Below are positions 1 to 9,779 of a DNA stretch of 36,926 bases, in pieces. The translations under genes and the position numbers were made by a program. Source of the stretch: a bacterium (GTDB taxonomy: Bacteria; Sysuimicrobiota; Sysuimicrobiia; Sysuimicrobiales; Segetimicrobiaceae); the NCBI GenBank assembly GCA_035691305.1, contig DASSJF010000002.1:1-36926 (forward strand). Direction: 5' to 3'. The notes under the pieces are model-generated. The model was not told the DNA's origin, ran no database searches, and saw only the letters and a program-made list of their open reading frames with translations. The stretch's first letter is position 1. Every line of letters begins with the position of its first letter.

Positions 1-1642
1 CTGCCCCGCCCGCCGGCGCCGACCCCGCCACCGCCGACCCGGCCGACGCCGCGACGGCCGGCGCGAGGCGGCCCCGCCCCTCGCGCTCCATCTCCGCGAA
101 CAGCTTGCGCAGCCGGCCAGCGCCAACTCTGTGAATCTCGCCGACGTGCGTCCGCACCACGTTGTAGCGGAGGTCCGCGGCCAGCATGCCCCACGCCGAC
201 AGCACCGGCGCCTGGCGCGGCACGACGACCCGGCCGATGTCGAGCATCGCCGCCACGGCCGTCGCGTGCAGCCCGGCCGCGCCGCCGAACGCCAGCAGCG
301 CAAAGCGCCGGGGATCGATGCCCCGGCGTACAGACACGACCCGGATGCCTTCCGCCATCGCGGTGTTGACGACGTCGTAGATGCCGCGCGCCGCGTCGAT
401 CGTCGTGCTGCCGAAGCGGCCCGCGATCGCGTCCACCGCCCCGTGCGCCGCCGCCGCATCGAGCCGCCGGCGCCCGCCCCAGAACGTCTCCGGATCGAGA
501 TAGCCGAGCACGACGTTCGCGTCGGTGACCGTGGCGCCGGTGCCGCCTCGCCCATAGCACGCCGGGCCGGGCTCCGCGCCCGCGCTCTCCGGGCCGACGT
601 GCAGGATGCCGCCCGCGTCCACGCGCGCGAGCGAGCCGCCGCCGGCGCCGAGGGTGTGGATGTCGACGCTCGGCATCGCGAGCGTGTGGCCGCTGACGCG
701 GCGGTCGCCGGTCACCCGCGGCCGCCCGTCCTCCAAGAGCGCGATGTCCGTGCTGGTGCCGCCCATGTCGAAGGTAATCAGGTCGCCGTCGCCGAGGAGG
801 CGCGCCGCGTAGCCGCCGCCGGCTACCCCGCCCGCCGGCCCCGAGAGGATCGCGCCCGCGGCGAGCCGCGCCGCTTCCGAGATCGACGCGACGCCGCCGT
901 GCGACTGCATCACGAACACGTGGCGCCGGTACCCCGCCGCGCGGAGGCGCGATCTCAGCCGCGTCAGGTAGCGCTCGAGGGCCGGGCCGACGTAGGCGTT
1001 GATGACCGTCGCGCAGACGCGTTCGTACTCCTTGATCTGCGGCAGCACGTCCCACGACGGTGACACGTAGGCCCGCGGAAGGCGCCGCCGCACCGCGTCT
1101 CGCGTCGCCAGCTCGTGGCGGGGGTTGCGGTAACCGTGCAGGTAGCAGATCGCGACCGAGTCCACGCCGGCGCGCTCGAGCGCGCGGATCGAGCGGTCGA
1201 GCGAAGGCCGCGCGAGCGGCACGGCGACGGTGCCGTCCGCGCGCGTGCGCTCCCGGACGCCGAGCCGAAGCGCCCGCGGCACGAGCGGGACCGGCGGCGG
1301 CATCCGCAGATTGTACCGGTCCGGTTTCAGGCCTTCGCGCATCTCCAGGACGTCGCGATGGCCTTCCGTGGTCAGCAGGCCCACCTTCGCACCGCGCCGT
1401 TCCAGCAGGGCGTTCGTCGCGACCGTTGTGCCGTGGACGATCTGCGACGTGGCGGCGAGCAGCGCGCGGGAATCGACGCCGAGGCGTTCCGCGAGGGTCT
1501 GGATCGCGTCGAGCACGCCGACGGACGGATCGGCCGGGGTAGAGGCGGCCTTCGCGAGCGTGACGGCGCCTGCGCCGTCCACGCAGACGGCGTCCGTGAA
1601 GGTCCCGCCGACGTCGATGCCGATTCGGTAGGACGCGCTCAC
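1..1642 (-). CDS. hyuA: N-methylhydantoinase A / 5-oxoprolinase ATPase-type subunit HyuA, C-terminus cut by window start
   Basis: This is the ATP-binding subunit of the ATP-dependent hydantoinase/oxoprolinase family, which with HyuB opens cyclic amides such as N-methylhydantoin or 5-oxoproline in the cytoplasm. Reading in from the GTG start, residues 7-17 give the family's N-terminal phosphate-binding signature (IGIDVGGTFTD). A second sugar-kinase/Hsp70-like ATPase motif (DMGGTSTDIAL) lies near base 750, and an HTLGAGGGS segment follows. About 547 residues are visible; the family is usually near 680-700, so roughly the last fifth lies outside the window. The GTG start at 1642 overlaps the hyuB stop by 4 bases, implying translational coupling. 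The exact substrate cannot be told from sequence: hydantoinase, oxoprolinase and acetophenone-carboxylase-like members share this architecture. Confidence 0.9.
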   Translation of the reverse strand, partial: MSASYRIGIDVGGTFTDAVCVDGAGAVTLAKAASTPADPSVGVLDAIQTLAERLGVDSRALLAATSQIVHGTTVATNALLERRGAKVGLLTTEGHRDVLEMREGLKPDRYNLRMPPPVPLVPRALRLGVRERTRADGTVAVPLARPSLDRSIRALERAGVDSVAICYLHGYRNPRHELATRDAVRRRLPRAYVSPSWDVLPQIKEYERVCATVINAYVGPALERYLTRLRSRLRAAGYRRHVFVMQSHGGVASISEAARLAAGAILSGPAGGVAGGGYAARLLGDGDLITFDMGGTSTDIALLEDGRPRVTGDRRVSGHTLAMPSVDIHTLGAGGGSLARVDAGGILHVGPESAGAEPGPACYGRGGTGATVTDANVVLGYLDPETFWGGRRRLDAAAAHGAVDAIAGRFGSTTIDAARGIYDVVNTAMAEGIRVVSVRRGIDPRRFALLAFGGAAGLHATAVAAMLDIGRVVVPRQAPVLSAWGMLAADLRYNVVRTHVGEIHRVGAGRLRKLFAEMEREGRGRLAPAVAASAGSAVAGSAPAGGA

Positions 1643-3411
1643 CGGCTCGTCCTGCGCGCGCGGCGCCTCTTTGGCAGGCGAGCCTTTCGCACGCGGGGTT
1701 CCTGCGCACGGCCCCGCCTCGACACGAAGCCGTTGTCGATGTCGGCCGCCCGCGCCGCGGCGTCACGGTACCTGGACGGCCCATAGCCGCCGCCTCCGGA
1801 AGACTCGACCAGGAACAGGTCGCCCGGCTGAACCGGGATGCCAACCTCCTTTGTCCGCAGGATGCGCGTCCGGCCCTTCGAGATGAGCCGGTACCGATGC
1901 ACCGCGCCGTCGCGGCCGCCGAACAGGCCGTAGGGCGCGTGCCGGACGCCGTCGCCCGCGGTGTTCGCCACGGCCGGTGCGGCGGTCTCCGCGCGCATCG
2001 CGAGCTCCGCGCCCACGCCGCCGCGAAACTGCCCGTCGCCGCCGGAGTCCGTCCGGAACTCGTGGCGCTCCATGACGAGCGGAAAACGAACCTCGGTCAC
2101 CTCCACGCTGCCGAACTTGAGCCCGCCCGCGGCTTGGCCTTCGCCGGCCGTCGCCCAGCCGTCGCCCGCGGCGGAGGCGCCGCCGCCCGGCCGCGCGTGG
2201 AACATGTGCCAGATGAACGGCCGGCCGCTGCGCGGATCCGTGCCCCGGATCGCGATCCGGAACCGGCGGCCCCATCCGGCGATCGCGCGCTCAGGACAGG
2301 CCGGGGCGAGGGCCTTGAGCACCGACTCCGCGATCTCCTGGCCGCAGTGGTTCGTGCAGAGCGTGACGGGCGCCGGCGGGCGCGGATGGACGATCGTGCC
2401 TTCCGTCGTCAGCACCGTGACCGGCCGGAAGGTCCCGTCGTTCTTCGGAATGTCGGCGTCGATCAGGTACGCGACCGCCATGTGCACCGCGGACATCGTG
2501 TTCGGCAGCGAGGAATTGACGAAACCCGTGACCTGCGCGTGGCTGCGCCGCAGGTCGACCGTCAGCGCGTCTCCCCGTTTCGTGACGACCGCCCGCACCG
2601 CGATGTCTGTTGCGCCGTGCCCGTCGTCGTCGAGCACCGACTCGCCGGCGTAGACGCCGTCTTTCCACGGCCGGATGCAGGCGCGCGTGCGCCGTTCCGT
2701 GCCGTCGAGGACCTCGCGCAGCGCGTCGAGCAGCGTCTCGACCCCGTACTCTTCCGCGAGCCGGTGCAGCCGCCGCTCGCCGAGCCGCGCGGACCCCATC
2801 GAGGCGCGGAGGTCGCCGAGGAAGTCGCGGGAGTGGCGAACGTTCGTCGCCACCATGTTCAGGACGTCGTCCCGCTCGGTCCCCGCGTCGTACAGCTTGA
2901 GCGGCGGCACCCGCAGGCCTTCCTGCCAGATCTCGGTGGCGGCCGCATTATAGCTGCCGTGCGTCGCCCCGCCGATGTCGCTCTGGTGCGCGCGGTTGAT
3001 TGCCCAGCAGATGAGCCGACGGTCCGCCCGGCCCGCCGTCCCGTTCCCGGCCGGTGCCGCAAAAACCGGCAGGACGACCGTCAGGTCCGGCAGGTGGCTG
3101 CCGCCGCAGTACGGGTCGTTGACCAGGTAGAGATCGCCGGGCCGGATCCGGCCCCGGAAGAATTCGAGCACCGACCGCACCGACCAGGGAAGTGCGCCGA
3201 CGTGGATCGGCACGTGTTCGGCCTGGGCGAGCAGACGTCCGTCCGCGCCGCAGAGGGCGGTAGAGAAGTCGCGGCTGGAGTTCAGGATCTGGGAGTAGGC
3301 GGTGCGGAGCATCGCCTCGCCCATCTCCGCGACGATGGCCGTGAGGCGGTGTTGGACCACGGAAACCGTGATGCGATCGGGGGGGACACGGCCGGTTTCG
3401 GGCACGTCCAC
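1639..3411 (-). CDS. hyuB: N-methylhydantoinase B / oxoprolinase subunit HyuB
   Basis: This is the partner subunit of HyuA, 590 residues and normal to slightly long for the family. The hallmark segment VNDPYCGGSHLPD lies at residues 97-109, preceded by a typical N-terminal stretch (SSRDFSTALC near 45-54). A GGGGYG motif lies near the C-terminus, followed by a strongly basic tail rich in Arg and Lys. The start is the GTG at 3411; no other ATG, GTG or TTG exists upstream in frame before a stop, although the ribosome-binding site is weak. hyuA follows with a 4-base overlap, so the two are one operon transcribed away from the efflux operon on the other strand. The family acts on cyclic amides with ATP hydrolysis; the substrate here is unknown. 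Confidence 0.9.
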   Translation of the reverse strand: MDVPETGRVPPDRITVSVVQHRLTAIVAEMGEAMLRTAYSQILNSSRDFSTALCGADGRLLAQAEHVPIHVGALPWSVRSVLEFFRGRIRPGDLYLVNDPYCGGSHLPDLTVVLPVFAAPAGNGTAGRADRRLICWAINRAHQSDIGGATHGSYNAAATEIWQEGLRVPPLKLYDAGTERDDVLNMVATNVRHSRDFLGDLRASMGSARLGERRLHRLAEEYGVETLLDALREVLDGTERRTRACIRPWKDGVYAGESVLDDDGHGATDIAVRAVVTKRGDALTVDLRRSHAQVTGFVNSSLPNTMSAVHMAVAYLIDADIPKNDGTFRPVTVLTTEGTIVHPRPPAPVTLCTNHCGQEIAESVLKALAPACPERAIAGWGRRFRIAIRGTDPRSGRPFIWHMFHARPGGGASAAGDGWATAGEGQAAGGLKFGSVEVTEVRFPLVMERHEFRTDSGGDGQFRGGVGAELAMRAETAAPAVANTAGDGVRHAPYGLFGGRDGAVHRYRLISKGRTRILRTKEVGIPVQPGDLFLVESSGGGGYGPSRYRDAAARAADIDNGFVSRRGRAQEPRVRKARLPKRRRARRTSR

Positions 3412-3617
3412 CGGCTTCGATGCGGCCCCAGGCGGGTCCCCCGGCCGGCCGGGACTCTGGAACAGGCCCTGGAGGTCCCTAGACGGTGTTCACAACAGCC
3501 CTACGAGACCTTCACAATTCACATATCCGCCCGGGATACATTGAAGGCGGTCGGTTCGCTAAGTAAGCGGTTAATAAGTAAGCGGTTAAATTGAAGGGAA
3601 TGCTAAGGAGGCAGCAG
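3412..3617. promoter_or_regulatory. Divergent control region between hyuBA and the efflux operon
   Basis: This 206-bp stretch is visibly richer in A and T than its surroundings. It holds three TTCACA words at 3489-3494, 3511-3516 and 3518-3523, then the 15-bp tandem repeat described separately. A possible weak plus-strand promoter is TTCACA at 3511-3516 with GATACA at 3535-3540 (18-bp spacer). It matches the -10 consensus poorly, so this is only a candidate. A strong ribosome-binding site (AAGGAGG, 3605-3611) precedes the ATG at 3618. The region must contain promoters for both directions because genes diverge from it. Confidence 0.5.
3560..3589. repeat. Perfect 15-bp tandem direct repeat, candidate response-regulator operator
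   Basis: Two exact adjacent copies of TAAGTAAGCGGTTAA occupy 3560-3574 and 3575-3589. They lie 29 bases before the start codon of an operon that encodes its own OmpR-family regulator. Members of that family commonly bind short direct repeats as tandem dimers, so autoregulation is a reasonable inference. The repeat itself is directly seen; its role is not shown. Confidence 0.6.
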
Positions 3618-4108
3618 ATGCGCCACCGTTTGATCGTACGCCTCTCGATGGTCGCAGGCGTTGTGGTGCTTGCCGGCGTACTTGGCGGCGGGGCCGTGCC
3701 TGGCTTCGGCAACATGGCGCTGGCCCAACACGCCCCGCTGTTGACGGCGCAGGGTGCGCCTACGCCGGGCACGCCCGGCAATCCGGGGACGGCTCCAGGC
3801 TACGGGTCCGGGGCGCCCGGCTATCCGGGATACGGGTCCGGCTCTGGCCGCGGGTTCGGCCCGGGCCGTATGATGTATGGCGGCGGGCGCGGATTCGGCC
3901 GGCGCCCCGGCATCGCCGCCGGCGTGTTCGTCCTGATGGCCCTCCTGAGGTTCTTGCTCCTGGCCTCGCTCCTCGTGATCGCGTGGAAGGTGATCACGCT
4001 GCGTTCGCTGTGGGGCCGTCCCGACGCCGCCGTGCAGGCCGTCCGCGAGCGCTTCGCCCGCGGCGAGATCAACGAGGAAGAATATCGGAAGCGGCTGGTG
4101 GTCCTGTC

Positions 4109-4112
<4 letters not shown>
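3618..4112 (+). CDS. Small membrane/secreted protein with C-terminal SHOCT domain
   Basis: This 164-residue protein opens the efflux operon. Residues 1-36 form a signal peptide or membrane anchor (basic start, hydrophobic core, ALA before QHA). A Pro/Gly/Tyr-rich linker follows (about 50-95), then a transmembrane helix (about 102-124, rich in Leu and Val). The C-terminal 30 residues match the SHOCT short helical module (AVQAVRERFARGEINEEEY). SHOCT domains are small oligomerisation-type modules found on many membrane proteins. The start chosen at 3618 has an excellent AAGGAGG site 6 bases upstream; an in-frame start at 3591 lacks one. It overlaps the regulator gene by 4 bases. Being first in a sensor-regulator-efflux operon suggests an accessory sensing or envelope role, which is inference. 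Confidence 0.8.
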
Positions 4113-4841
<729 letters not shown>

Positions 4842-4849
<8 letters not shown>

Positions 4850-6029
4850 TCTCAGCACGCGGCTGAGCGTCGCGGTCATCGCGGTCGCCGTGCTGACGAC
4901 CGTGCTTTCCGCGACGTTCAGCTCGTACCAGGCGCGGCAGACCTTCCGCCAGTACGTCGAGCGGCGGGAGGCGCCGGCGCCGGGCGGCACTGTGGCCCCC
5001 GCGCCGGGCGAGCGGCCGGCCAACGTCGCGCCGCAACCGCCCGACCGCCAGCGGCGGCGTCCGCTCGGCCCGCGCGAGATCCTGTTCGAGAGTCGTTTCC
5101 GCAACGCCATTTGGGGCGGTACGGGCATTGCGGTGCTCCTCGGTCTTCTCGTCACGTTGTGGCTGACGCGCCGGCTGGTGCGTCCGATTACCGACCTGAC
5201 GGTCGCGGCGCGCGTGATCGCCCGCGGCGGGACGCCGCCCGCGGTGCCGGTGCGAGGCCAGGACGAGGTCGCGGAACTGGCGCGCGCCTTCAATAGAATG
5301 ACGGAACGCCTCGCAGCCGATGAGGAGCAGCGGCGCCGCCTCTTTGCCGGCGTGGCGCACGAGTTGCGCACACCGCTGTCCGTCATCCAGGGCACGCTCG
5401 AAGGTGTGCTCGATCGTGTGATCGAGCCGACGCCGGAGCGGATCGCGACCCTGCACAGCCAGACGCTCCTGCTCGCGCGGCTCATCACGGACCTGCGCGA
5501 TCTGTCGCTCGCGCAGGCCGGACAGCTGCAGTTGAGCCTGAAAAAGATCGACGCCGGCCGCGTGGTGCGCGAGACGCTGGAGGCCGTTTCGCCGCTCGCG
5601 GAAGAGCGCGGCGTCGCGCTGCGTACGGACGTCCCGCAGCGGCTGCCGCGCATCGACGCCGATCCGGACCGCCTGCGCCAGATCGTGCAGAACCTGGTCG
5701 AGAACGCGGTCCGCTTCACGCCCCAGGGCGGCGAAGTCCGGGTGGCCATGGGCGAGGACGATGTCGGGGTGCGGCTCCAGGTGTCGGATACCGGGGTCGG
5801 CATCGCGGCGGCGGACCTGCCGCACATCTTCCGGCACTTCTACCGAGCGGACCAGTCGCGGGCGCGCACCAGCGGCGGCACGGGATTGGGACTGGCGATC
5901 GTCAAGTCGCTCGTCGAGGCGCACGGCGGCCGGGTGTCCGTCGACAGCGCCGTCGGATCCGGCAGCACGTTCACGGTTACGTTCCCGAGGCGGCAGGAGG
6001 CCGCCGCGGTAGAGGAGGCTGTAGTATGA
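4842..6029 (+). CDS. Membrane sensor histidine kinase (HAMP-HisKA-HATPase)
   Basis: This 395-residue inner-membrane kinase is the partner of the preceding regulator. A first transmembrane helix (about 8-27) is followed by a short Pro/Arg-rich periplasmic segment (about 28-88). A second helix (about 89-109), a HAMP linker (110-160), a dimerisation/phospho-acceptor domain with H173 in VAHELRTPLS, and an ATPase domain follow. The ATPase domain has an N-box (QNLVENAVRFTP), a G1 box (DTGVGIA), an F-box (IFRHFYR) and a G2 box (GGTGLGLAIV). The sensor loop is only about 60 residues and has no recognisable ligand fold, as in kinases that sense membrane state or depend on a partner protein. The ATG at 4842 overlaps the regulator by 8 bases. 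Confidence 0.95.
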
Positions 6030-7432
6030 GAGGTCTGGTCCGTCAACTCGCCGTGCTTGTCCTCGCGCTCGCGATGAGCGCGGCGACGTTCATGGCGCCG
6101 CGGCCCGGTGCGGCACAGGCGCCGCCGGCACCGCCCGCATCTCCGGCGCCCGCGGCCCCTGCCGCGCCCTCGACGGCGCAGAGCTACACGCTGGCCCAGG
6201 CGGTGCAGACGACGATTACGCACAACCCGCAGATCGTCGCGGCGCAACAGACGCTCGAGGCGGCGCAGCAGAGCGTGGCGCTGGCCAAGGCGGGCTACGC
6301 GCCGACCGTGTCGCTCACCGGCAACGGCTCGTACGGCACGACCAATTCATCGAACTCTACCTTCACGTCGGCGCCGCTTCCCAGCGTGGGCGCGAGCGGC
6401 ACCGCGACGGTCGCCGGCAACGTGACGCTGTTCGACAACGGGCGCACGGCGGCGCTCGTCGGAACCGCCGAAGCGACGGTCTCGTCCGCGCGGGCGGCGC
6501 TGCGGCAGACGGAGCAGGATCTCGCGCTGCAGGCGGCCACGCAGTTCTTCACGATTCTCGGAAACGAAGGCGTCGCGCAGGCACAGCAGCAGTCCCTGGC
6601 GCAGGCGCAGGCGCAGCTCGAGCTCGTTCAGGCGCAGGTGCGCGCGGGGGTGGCGCCGCAGGCCGACGTGATCCAGGCGCAGGCCCAGGTCGCGCAGGCC
6701 CAGGTCGCCGCGCTCAACGCGAACGCGCAGATCTTGACGGCCAAGGCCAACCTCGCCAGCACCATGGGCATCGATACGACGGCGCCGATCGAAGCGTCGC
6801 GCCCGACACCGTCCGTGCCGCAGGTATCCGTGACCGGGGATCAGGTGATCTCCGCCGCGCTCGCGAACCGGCCGGAGATCGCGAAGGCGAACGCGGCGGT
6901 GCAGTCGGCGCAGGCGGGGCTCGCGACCGCCTACGTGAACGCCGGGCCCCAGGTGAACATCGGGCTCGGCGCCGGCTACACGCCGTACAGCACCGCACCC
7001 GCACTCAACAACTCGTCGTCGTACGGCCTCACCGGCTCGATCAGCTTGCCGCTCTTCGACGCGGGCCGCGGCCGGGACGAGATCTCCGCCGCGCAGGCGA
7101 CGCTCAAGGGCGCGCAGGCGTCGCTTGCCTCGCAGATCCTCGCGATCCGGCAAGACGCCTATCAGTCGTACCTCGGCGCGCTGCAGGCGGCCGCCAACGT
7201 GACGGCGACCCAGGCGGCCAAGACCGCGGCCGACCAGGCGTTCAGCGTGGCGCAGGGGCAGTACCGCGCCGGCGTCGGGACCGTCATCGCGGTGATTCAG
7301 GCGCAGACGACGGCGACGCAGGCGGACGTCAACGCCGCGTCCGCGCAGTTTCAGTTTGAATCCGCGCTCGTGACGCTGCGGCACGCGGAGGGCGCACCCG
7401 TCGTGGCAGGCGTGGGGGGAGGTTCGCAATGA
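6026..7432 (+). CDS. TolC-family outer-membrane efflux channel protein
   Basis: This 468-residue outer-membrane factor has a signal peptide at about 1-32 (ending GAAQA), a Pro/Ala linker, then two OEP-type repeats dominated by long Ala/Gln-rich helices. TolC-type trimers form a beta-barrel in the outer membrane and a helical tunnel across the periplasm, letting substrates leave the cell through a three-part pump. The ATG at 6026 overlaps the kinase stop by 4 bases and is preceded by AGGAGG at 6013-6018. The helical region at about 6585-6710 is encoded by near-repetitive GCGCAG-type DNA. Its presence indicates a diderm envelope. It works with the adaptor and ABC proteins encoded next. Confidence 0.92.
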   Translation: MRGLVRQLAVLVLALAMSAATFMAPRPGAAQAPPAPPASPAPAAPAAPSTAQSYTLAQAVQTTITHNPQIVAAQQTLEAAQQSVALAKAGYAPTVSLTGNGSYGTTNSSNSTFTSAPLPSVGASGTATVAGNVTLFDNGRTAALVGTAEATVSSARAALRQTEQDLALQAATQFFTILGNEGVAQAQQQSLAQAQAQLELVQAQVRAGVAPQADVIQAQAQVAQAQVAALNANAQILTAKANLASTMGIDTTAPIEASRPTPSVPQVSVTGDQVISAALANRPEIAKANAAVQSAQAGLATAYVNAGPQVNIGLGAGYTPYSTAPALNNSSSYGLTGSISLPLFDAGRGRDEISAAQATLKGAQASLASQILAIRQDAYQSYLGALQAAANVTATQAAKTAADQAFSVAQGQYRAGVGTVIAVIQAQTTATQADVNAASAQFQFESALVTLRHAEGAPVVAGVGGGSQ

Positions 7433-8988
7433 GATTTTTCCGCTGGTTCACCGTCCGGCGGATCATCGCGCTGGCCGTCGTCGCCGCGCTCGCCGCGGGC
7501 GGCATCGTCGCAGTGCAGCGGCTCGGGCAGCGGCGCACCGCCGTCCGCTACATCGCCCGGCCGGTGCAGTATGCCGACATTTCGTCGACCGTGACGGAGA
7601 CCGGCACGGTGAACCCGGTGGATCAGATCCAGGTCGGGACCCAGGTGTCCGGCACGATCGCGACGCTCGGCGCCGACTACAACTCGCGCGTCAAGAAGGG
7701 CCAGGTGCTCGCCACCCTCGATCCGACGTCGTTCCAGTCCGCGGTTGAACAGCAGAGCGCCGCGCTCGCGGCCGCGCAGTCGACCGCAGCCGCGTCGCAG
7801 AGCGGCATCGCGCAGGCTCGGGCCGGGGTGCAGACGGCGCAGGCCAACTACGAACAGCAGCTCGCAAATTTGCGGAACGCCCAGGCCGGCGTGACGAAGG
7901 CGCGCAGCCAGCTCGCCCTCGCGCAGACGACCGTGAAGCGCGACCAGCAGCTGCTTGCGCAGGGCTACATCGCGCAGAGCCAGATGGACACGGATCGGAC
8001 GGCCGCGCAGACGGCACAGGACGATCTCGCCGCCGCGCAGGCGGCGGTCGGCGCGGCGCAGGCGCAGGTGGCCTCGAGCCTGTCGTCGGTGCGCAGCGCT
8101 CAGCAGGCCGTGCAGACCGCGAGCGCCCAGGCCGGGACCTCCGGGCACCAGGTGCAGTCCGCCTCCGCGCAGCTGCAGACGGCACAGTACAATCTCTCCC
8201 GCACCATCATCACGAGTCCGGTCGACGGCGTGGTCATGGCGCGCAACGTGAGCGTCGGCCAGACCGTGGCCGCGTCGCTGCAGACGCCCACGCTGTTCAC
8301 GATCGCGTCCAACTTGAAGGACATGCAGGTGGACACCTCGGTCGATGAGGCCGACGTGGGCACCGTCCGGCAGGGCAACGCCGCGACGATCACCGTCACG
8401 GCCTATCCCAACGTCACGTTCAACGGCACCGTGAAGCAGGTCCGCGTCAACCCGACGGTCGTGTCGAACGTGGTGACCTACGATGCGGTCGTCGCGGTCC
8501 ACGATGATTCCGGCCGGCTCTTTCCCGGCATGACGGCGCAGGTGACGATCAGCACCGAGACGCGCACGCATGTACTTGCGATCCCGCTGCAGGCGTTGCT
8601 CTTCCGTCCCCTCCAGCAGGGCGCGCGGCCGACCACCACGGGCGGCGGCGCGCCTTCCGGCGGCCCGTTAGGCGGCGTCGGATTCGTGGGGTCCGGCGGC
8701 GGTGCCGCGGCCGCGCCCGTCGCCGGCGCGCCCGGCTCTACCGTTACCGTGTGGCTGCTGCGCACCAATCAGCCGTCGCCGGTTCGCATCGTCATCGGCG
8801 TGTCAGACAATAAGAACGTGGAGGTCCGGTCCGGACTCCAGGAAGGCGACCGCGTGATCGTCGCCGCCGTGCGCGGCAATCGCCGGCCGGGGCAAGGCGG
8901 AAGCGGCCGGCAAGGCGGCGGTCAGGGCGCGCCCGGCGGGAGCGGCGGAACGAGGCCGAGCAGCACGCCGTCGAGCGGGAACCCGTAA
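7429..8988 (+). CDS. MacA-like periplasmic adaptor (membrane fusion protein)
   Basis: This adaptor of a tripartite ABC efflux pump is 519 residues, long for MacA-like proteins (about 370-400). A single N-terminal membrane anchor (about 10-30) precedes a split lipoyl domain (about 65-100, VSGTIATLGADYNSRVKKGQ, completed by TSPVDGVVMARNVSVGQ near 265). Between them lies a long Ala/Gln-rich coiled-coil hairpin (about 105-260). A beta-barrel domain and a membrane-proximal domain follow. The extra length comes from a Gly/Ala/Pro-rich insertion encoded at about 8615-8740 and a low-complexity Gly/Ser/Pro tail. The ATG at 7429 overlaps the channel gene by 4 bases, and the ATPase start shares one base with its TAA stop. 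Confidence 0.92.
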   Translation: MRFFRWFTVRRIIALAVVAALAAGGIVAVQRLGQRRTAVRYIARPVQYADISSTVTETGTVNPVDQIQVGTQVSGTIATLGADYNSRVKKGQVLATLDPTSFQSAVEQQSAALAAAQSTAAASQSGIAQARAGVQTAQANYEQQLANLRNAQAGVTKARSQLALAQTTVKRDQQLLAQGYIAQSQMDTDRTAAQTAQDDLAAAQAAVGAAQAQVASSLSSVRSAQQAVQTASAQAGTSGHQVQSASAQLQTAQYNLSRTIITSPVDGVVMARNVSVGQTVAASLQTPTLFTIASNLKDMQVDTSVDEADVGTVRQGNAATITVTAYPNVTFNGTVKQVRVNPTVVSNVVTYDAVVAVHDDSGRLFPGMTAQVTISTETRTHVLAIPLQALLFRPLQQGARPTTTGGGAPSGGPLGGVGFVGSGGGAAAAPVAGAPGSTVTVWLLRTNQPSPVRIVIGVSDNKNVEVRSGLQEGDRVIVAAVRGNRRPGQGGSGRQGGGQGAPGGSGGTRPSSTPSSGNP

Positions 8989-9779
8989 TGGCGATCCGGC
9001 GCACCCTGCCGACTCATTCGGACCTTCTCATCGAGGTCCGCGACATGACGAAGGTGTACGGCGCCGGTGACATGGCGGTCCACGCGCTGCGCGGCGTGAG
9101 TCTCGACGTGCGGCGCGGAGAGTTCGTGGCGATCATGGGCCCGTCGGGCTCCGGCAAGTCCACGTTCATGCACCTGCTCGGCTGCCTGGACCGGCCGACG
9201 TCCGGATCGTACAAGCTTGCCGGCCAGGAGGTCTCGCGCCTCACCGCGGACGAGCTCGCCGTGGTGCGCAGCAAACAGATCGGCTTCGTCTTCCAGAGCT
9301 TCAACCTGCTCGCCCGGACCAGCGCGCTCGAGAACGTCGAGCTGCCGATGCTCTACGCCGGGATCCTGCGCGAAACACGCGACGCGAGGGCCAAGGAGCT
9401 GTTGGAGAGCGTGGGGCTGGGCAACCGGCTCGACCACAAGCCGAGCGAGCTCTCCGGCGGGCAGCAGCAGCGCGTCGCGATCGCCCGCGCGCTGGCGAAC
9501 GGCGCGCCGCTCCTGATGGCGGACGAGCCGACGGGGAACCTCGACAGCAAGAGCAGCGCGGAGATCATGACGCTGTTCCGGCGGCTCAACGACCAGCGGG
9601 GACTGACCGTCCTGGTCGTCACGCACGATATCAACACCGCGGCGTGGTCGAAGCGGGTGGTGACCTTCCGCGACGGCCTCATTCTCTCCGACCGGCCCAT
9701 GACCGAAGCGATCCCGGAGTCCGTGCGCGCCGTCGTCGACCAGGCGCCCGCGGCCGCCGGGCCGGAGGTCCGCGTATGA
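8988..9779 (+). CDS. MacB/LolD-type ABC transporter ATPase
   Basis: This 263-residue cytoplasmic ATPase powers the efflux pump. Walker A (GPSGSGKST) is at residues 51-59, the Q-loop at VFQSFNLL, the signature at LSGGQQQR, Walker B/D-loop at LLMADEPTGNLDS, and the switch His at VVTHD. The ADEPTGNLD form is typical of the MacB/LolD/FtsE group, which exports or extracts substrates rather than importing them. In classical MacB the ATPase and permease are fused; here they are separate genes. It begins in the last base of the adaptor stop codon and overlaps the permease gene by 4 bases, so equal expression is expected. Confidence 0.95.
   Translation: MAIRRTLPTHSDLLIEVRDMTKVYGAGDMAVHALRGVSLDVRRGEFVAIMGPSGSGKSTFMHLLGCLDRPTSGSYKLAGQEVSRLTADELAVVRSKQIGFVFQSFNLLARTSALENVELPMLYAGILRETRDARAKELLESVGLGNRLDHKPSELSGGQQQRVAIARALANGAPLLMADEPTGNLDSKSSAEIMTLFRRLNDQRGLTVLVVTHDINTAAWSKRVVTFRDGLILSDRPMTEAIPESVRAVVDQAPAAAGPEVRV

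Noticed and set aside
131-1063. Plus-strand open frames across the first 1.8 kb
   Set aside because: The minus strand reads as HyuA with diagnostic ATPase motifs through the same bases; the plus frames give repetitive Arg/Ala-rich text.
6585-6710. GCGCAG-type short repeats suggestive of a satellite or REP array
   Set aside because: They lie in frame inside the TolC-like gene and encode the Ala/Gln-rich helices expected there.
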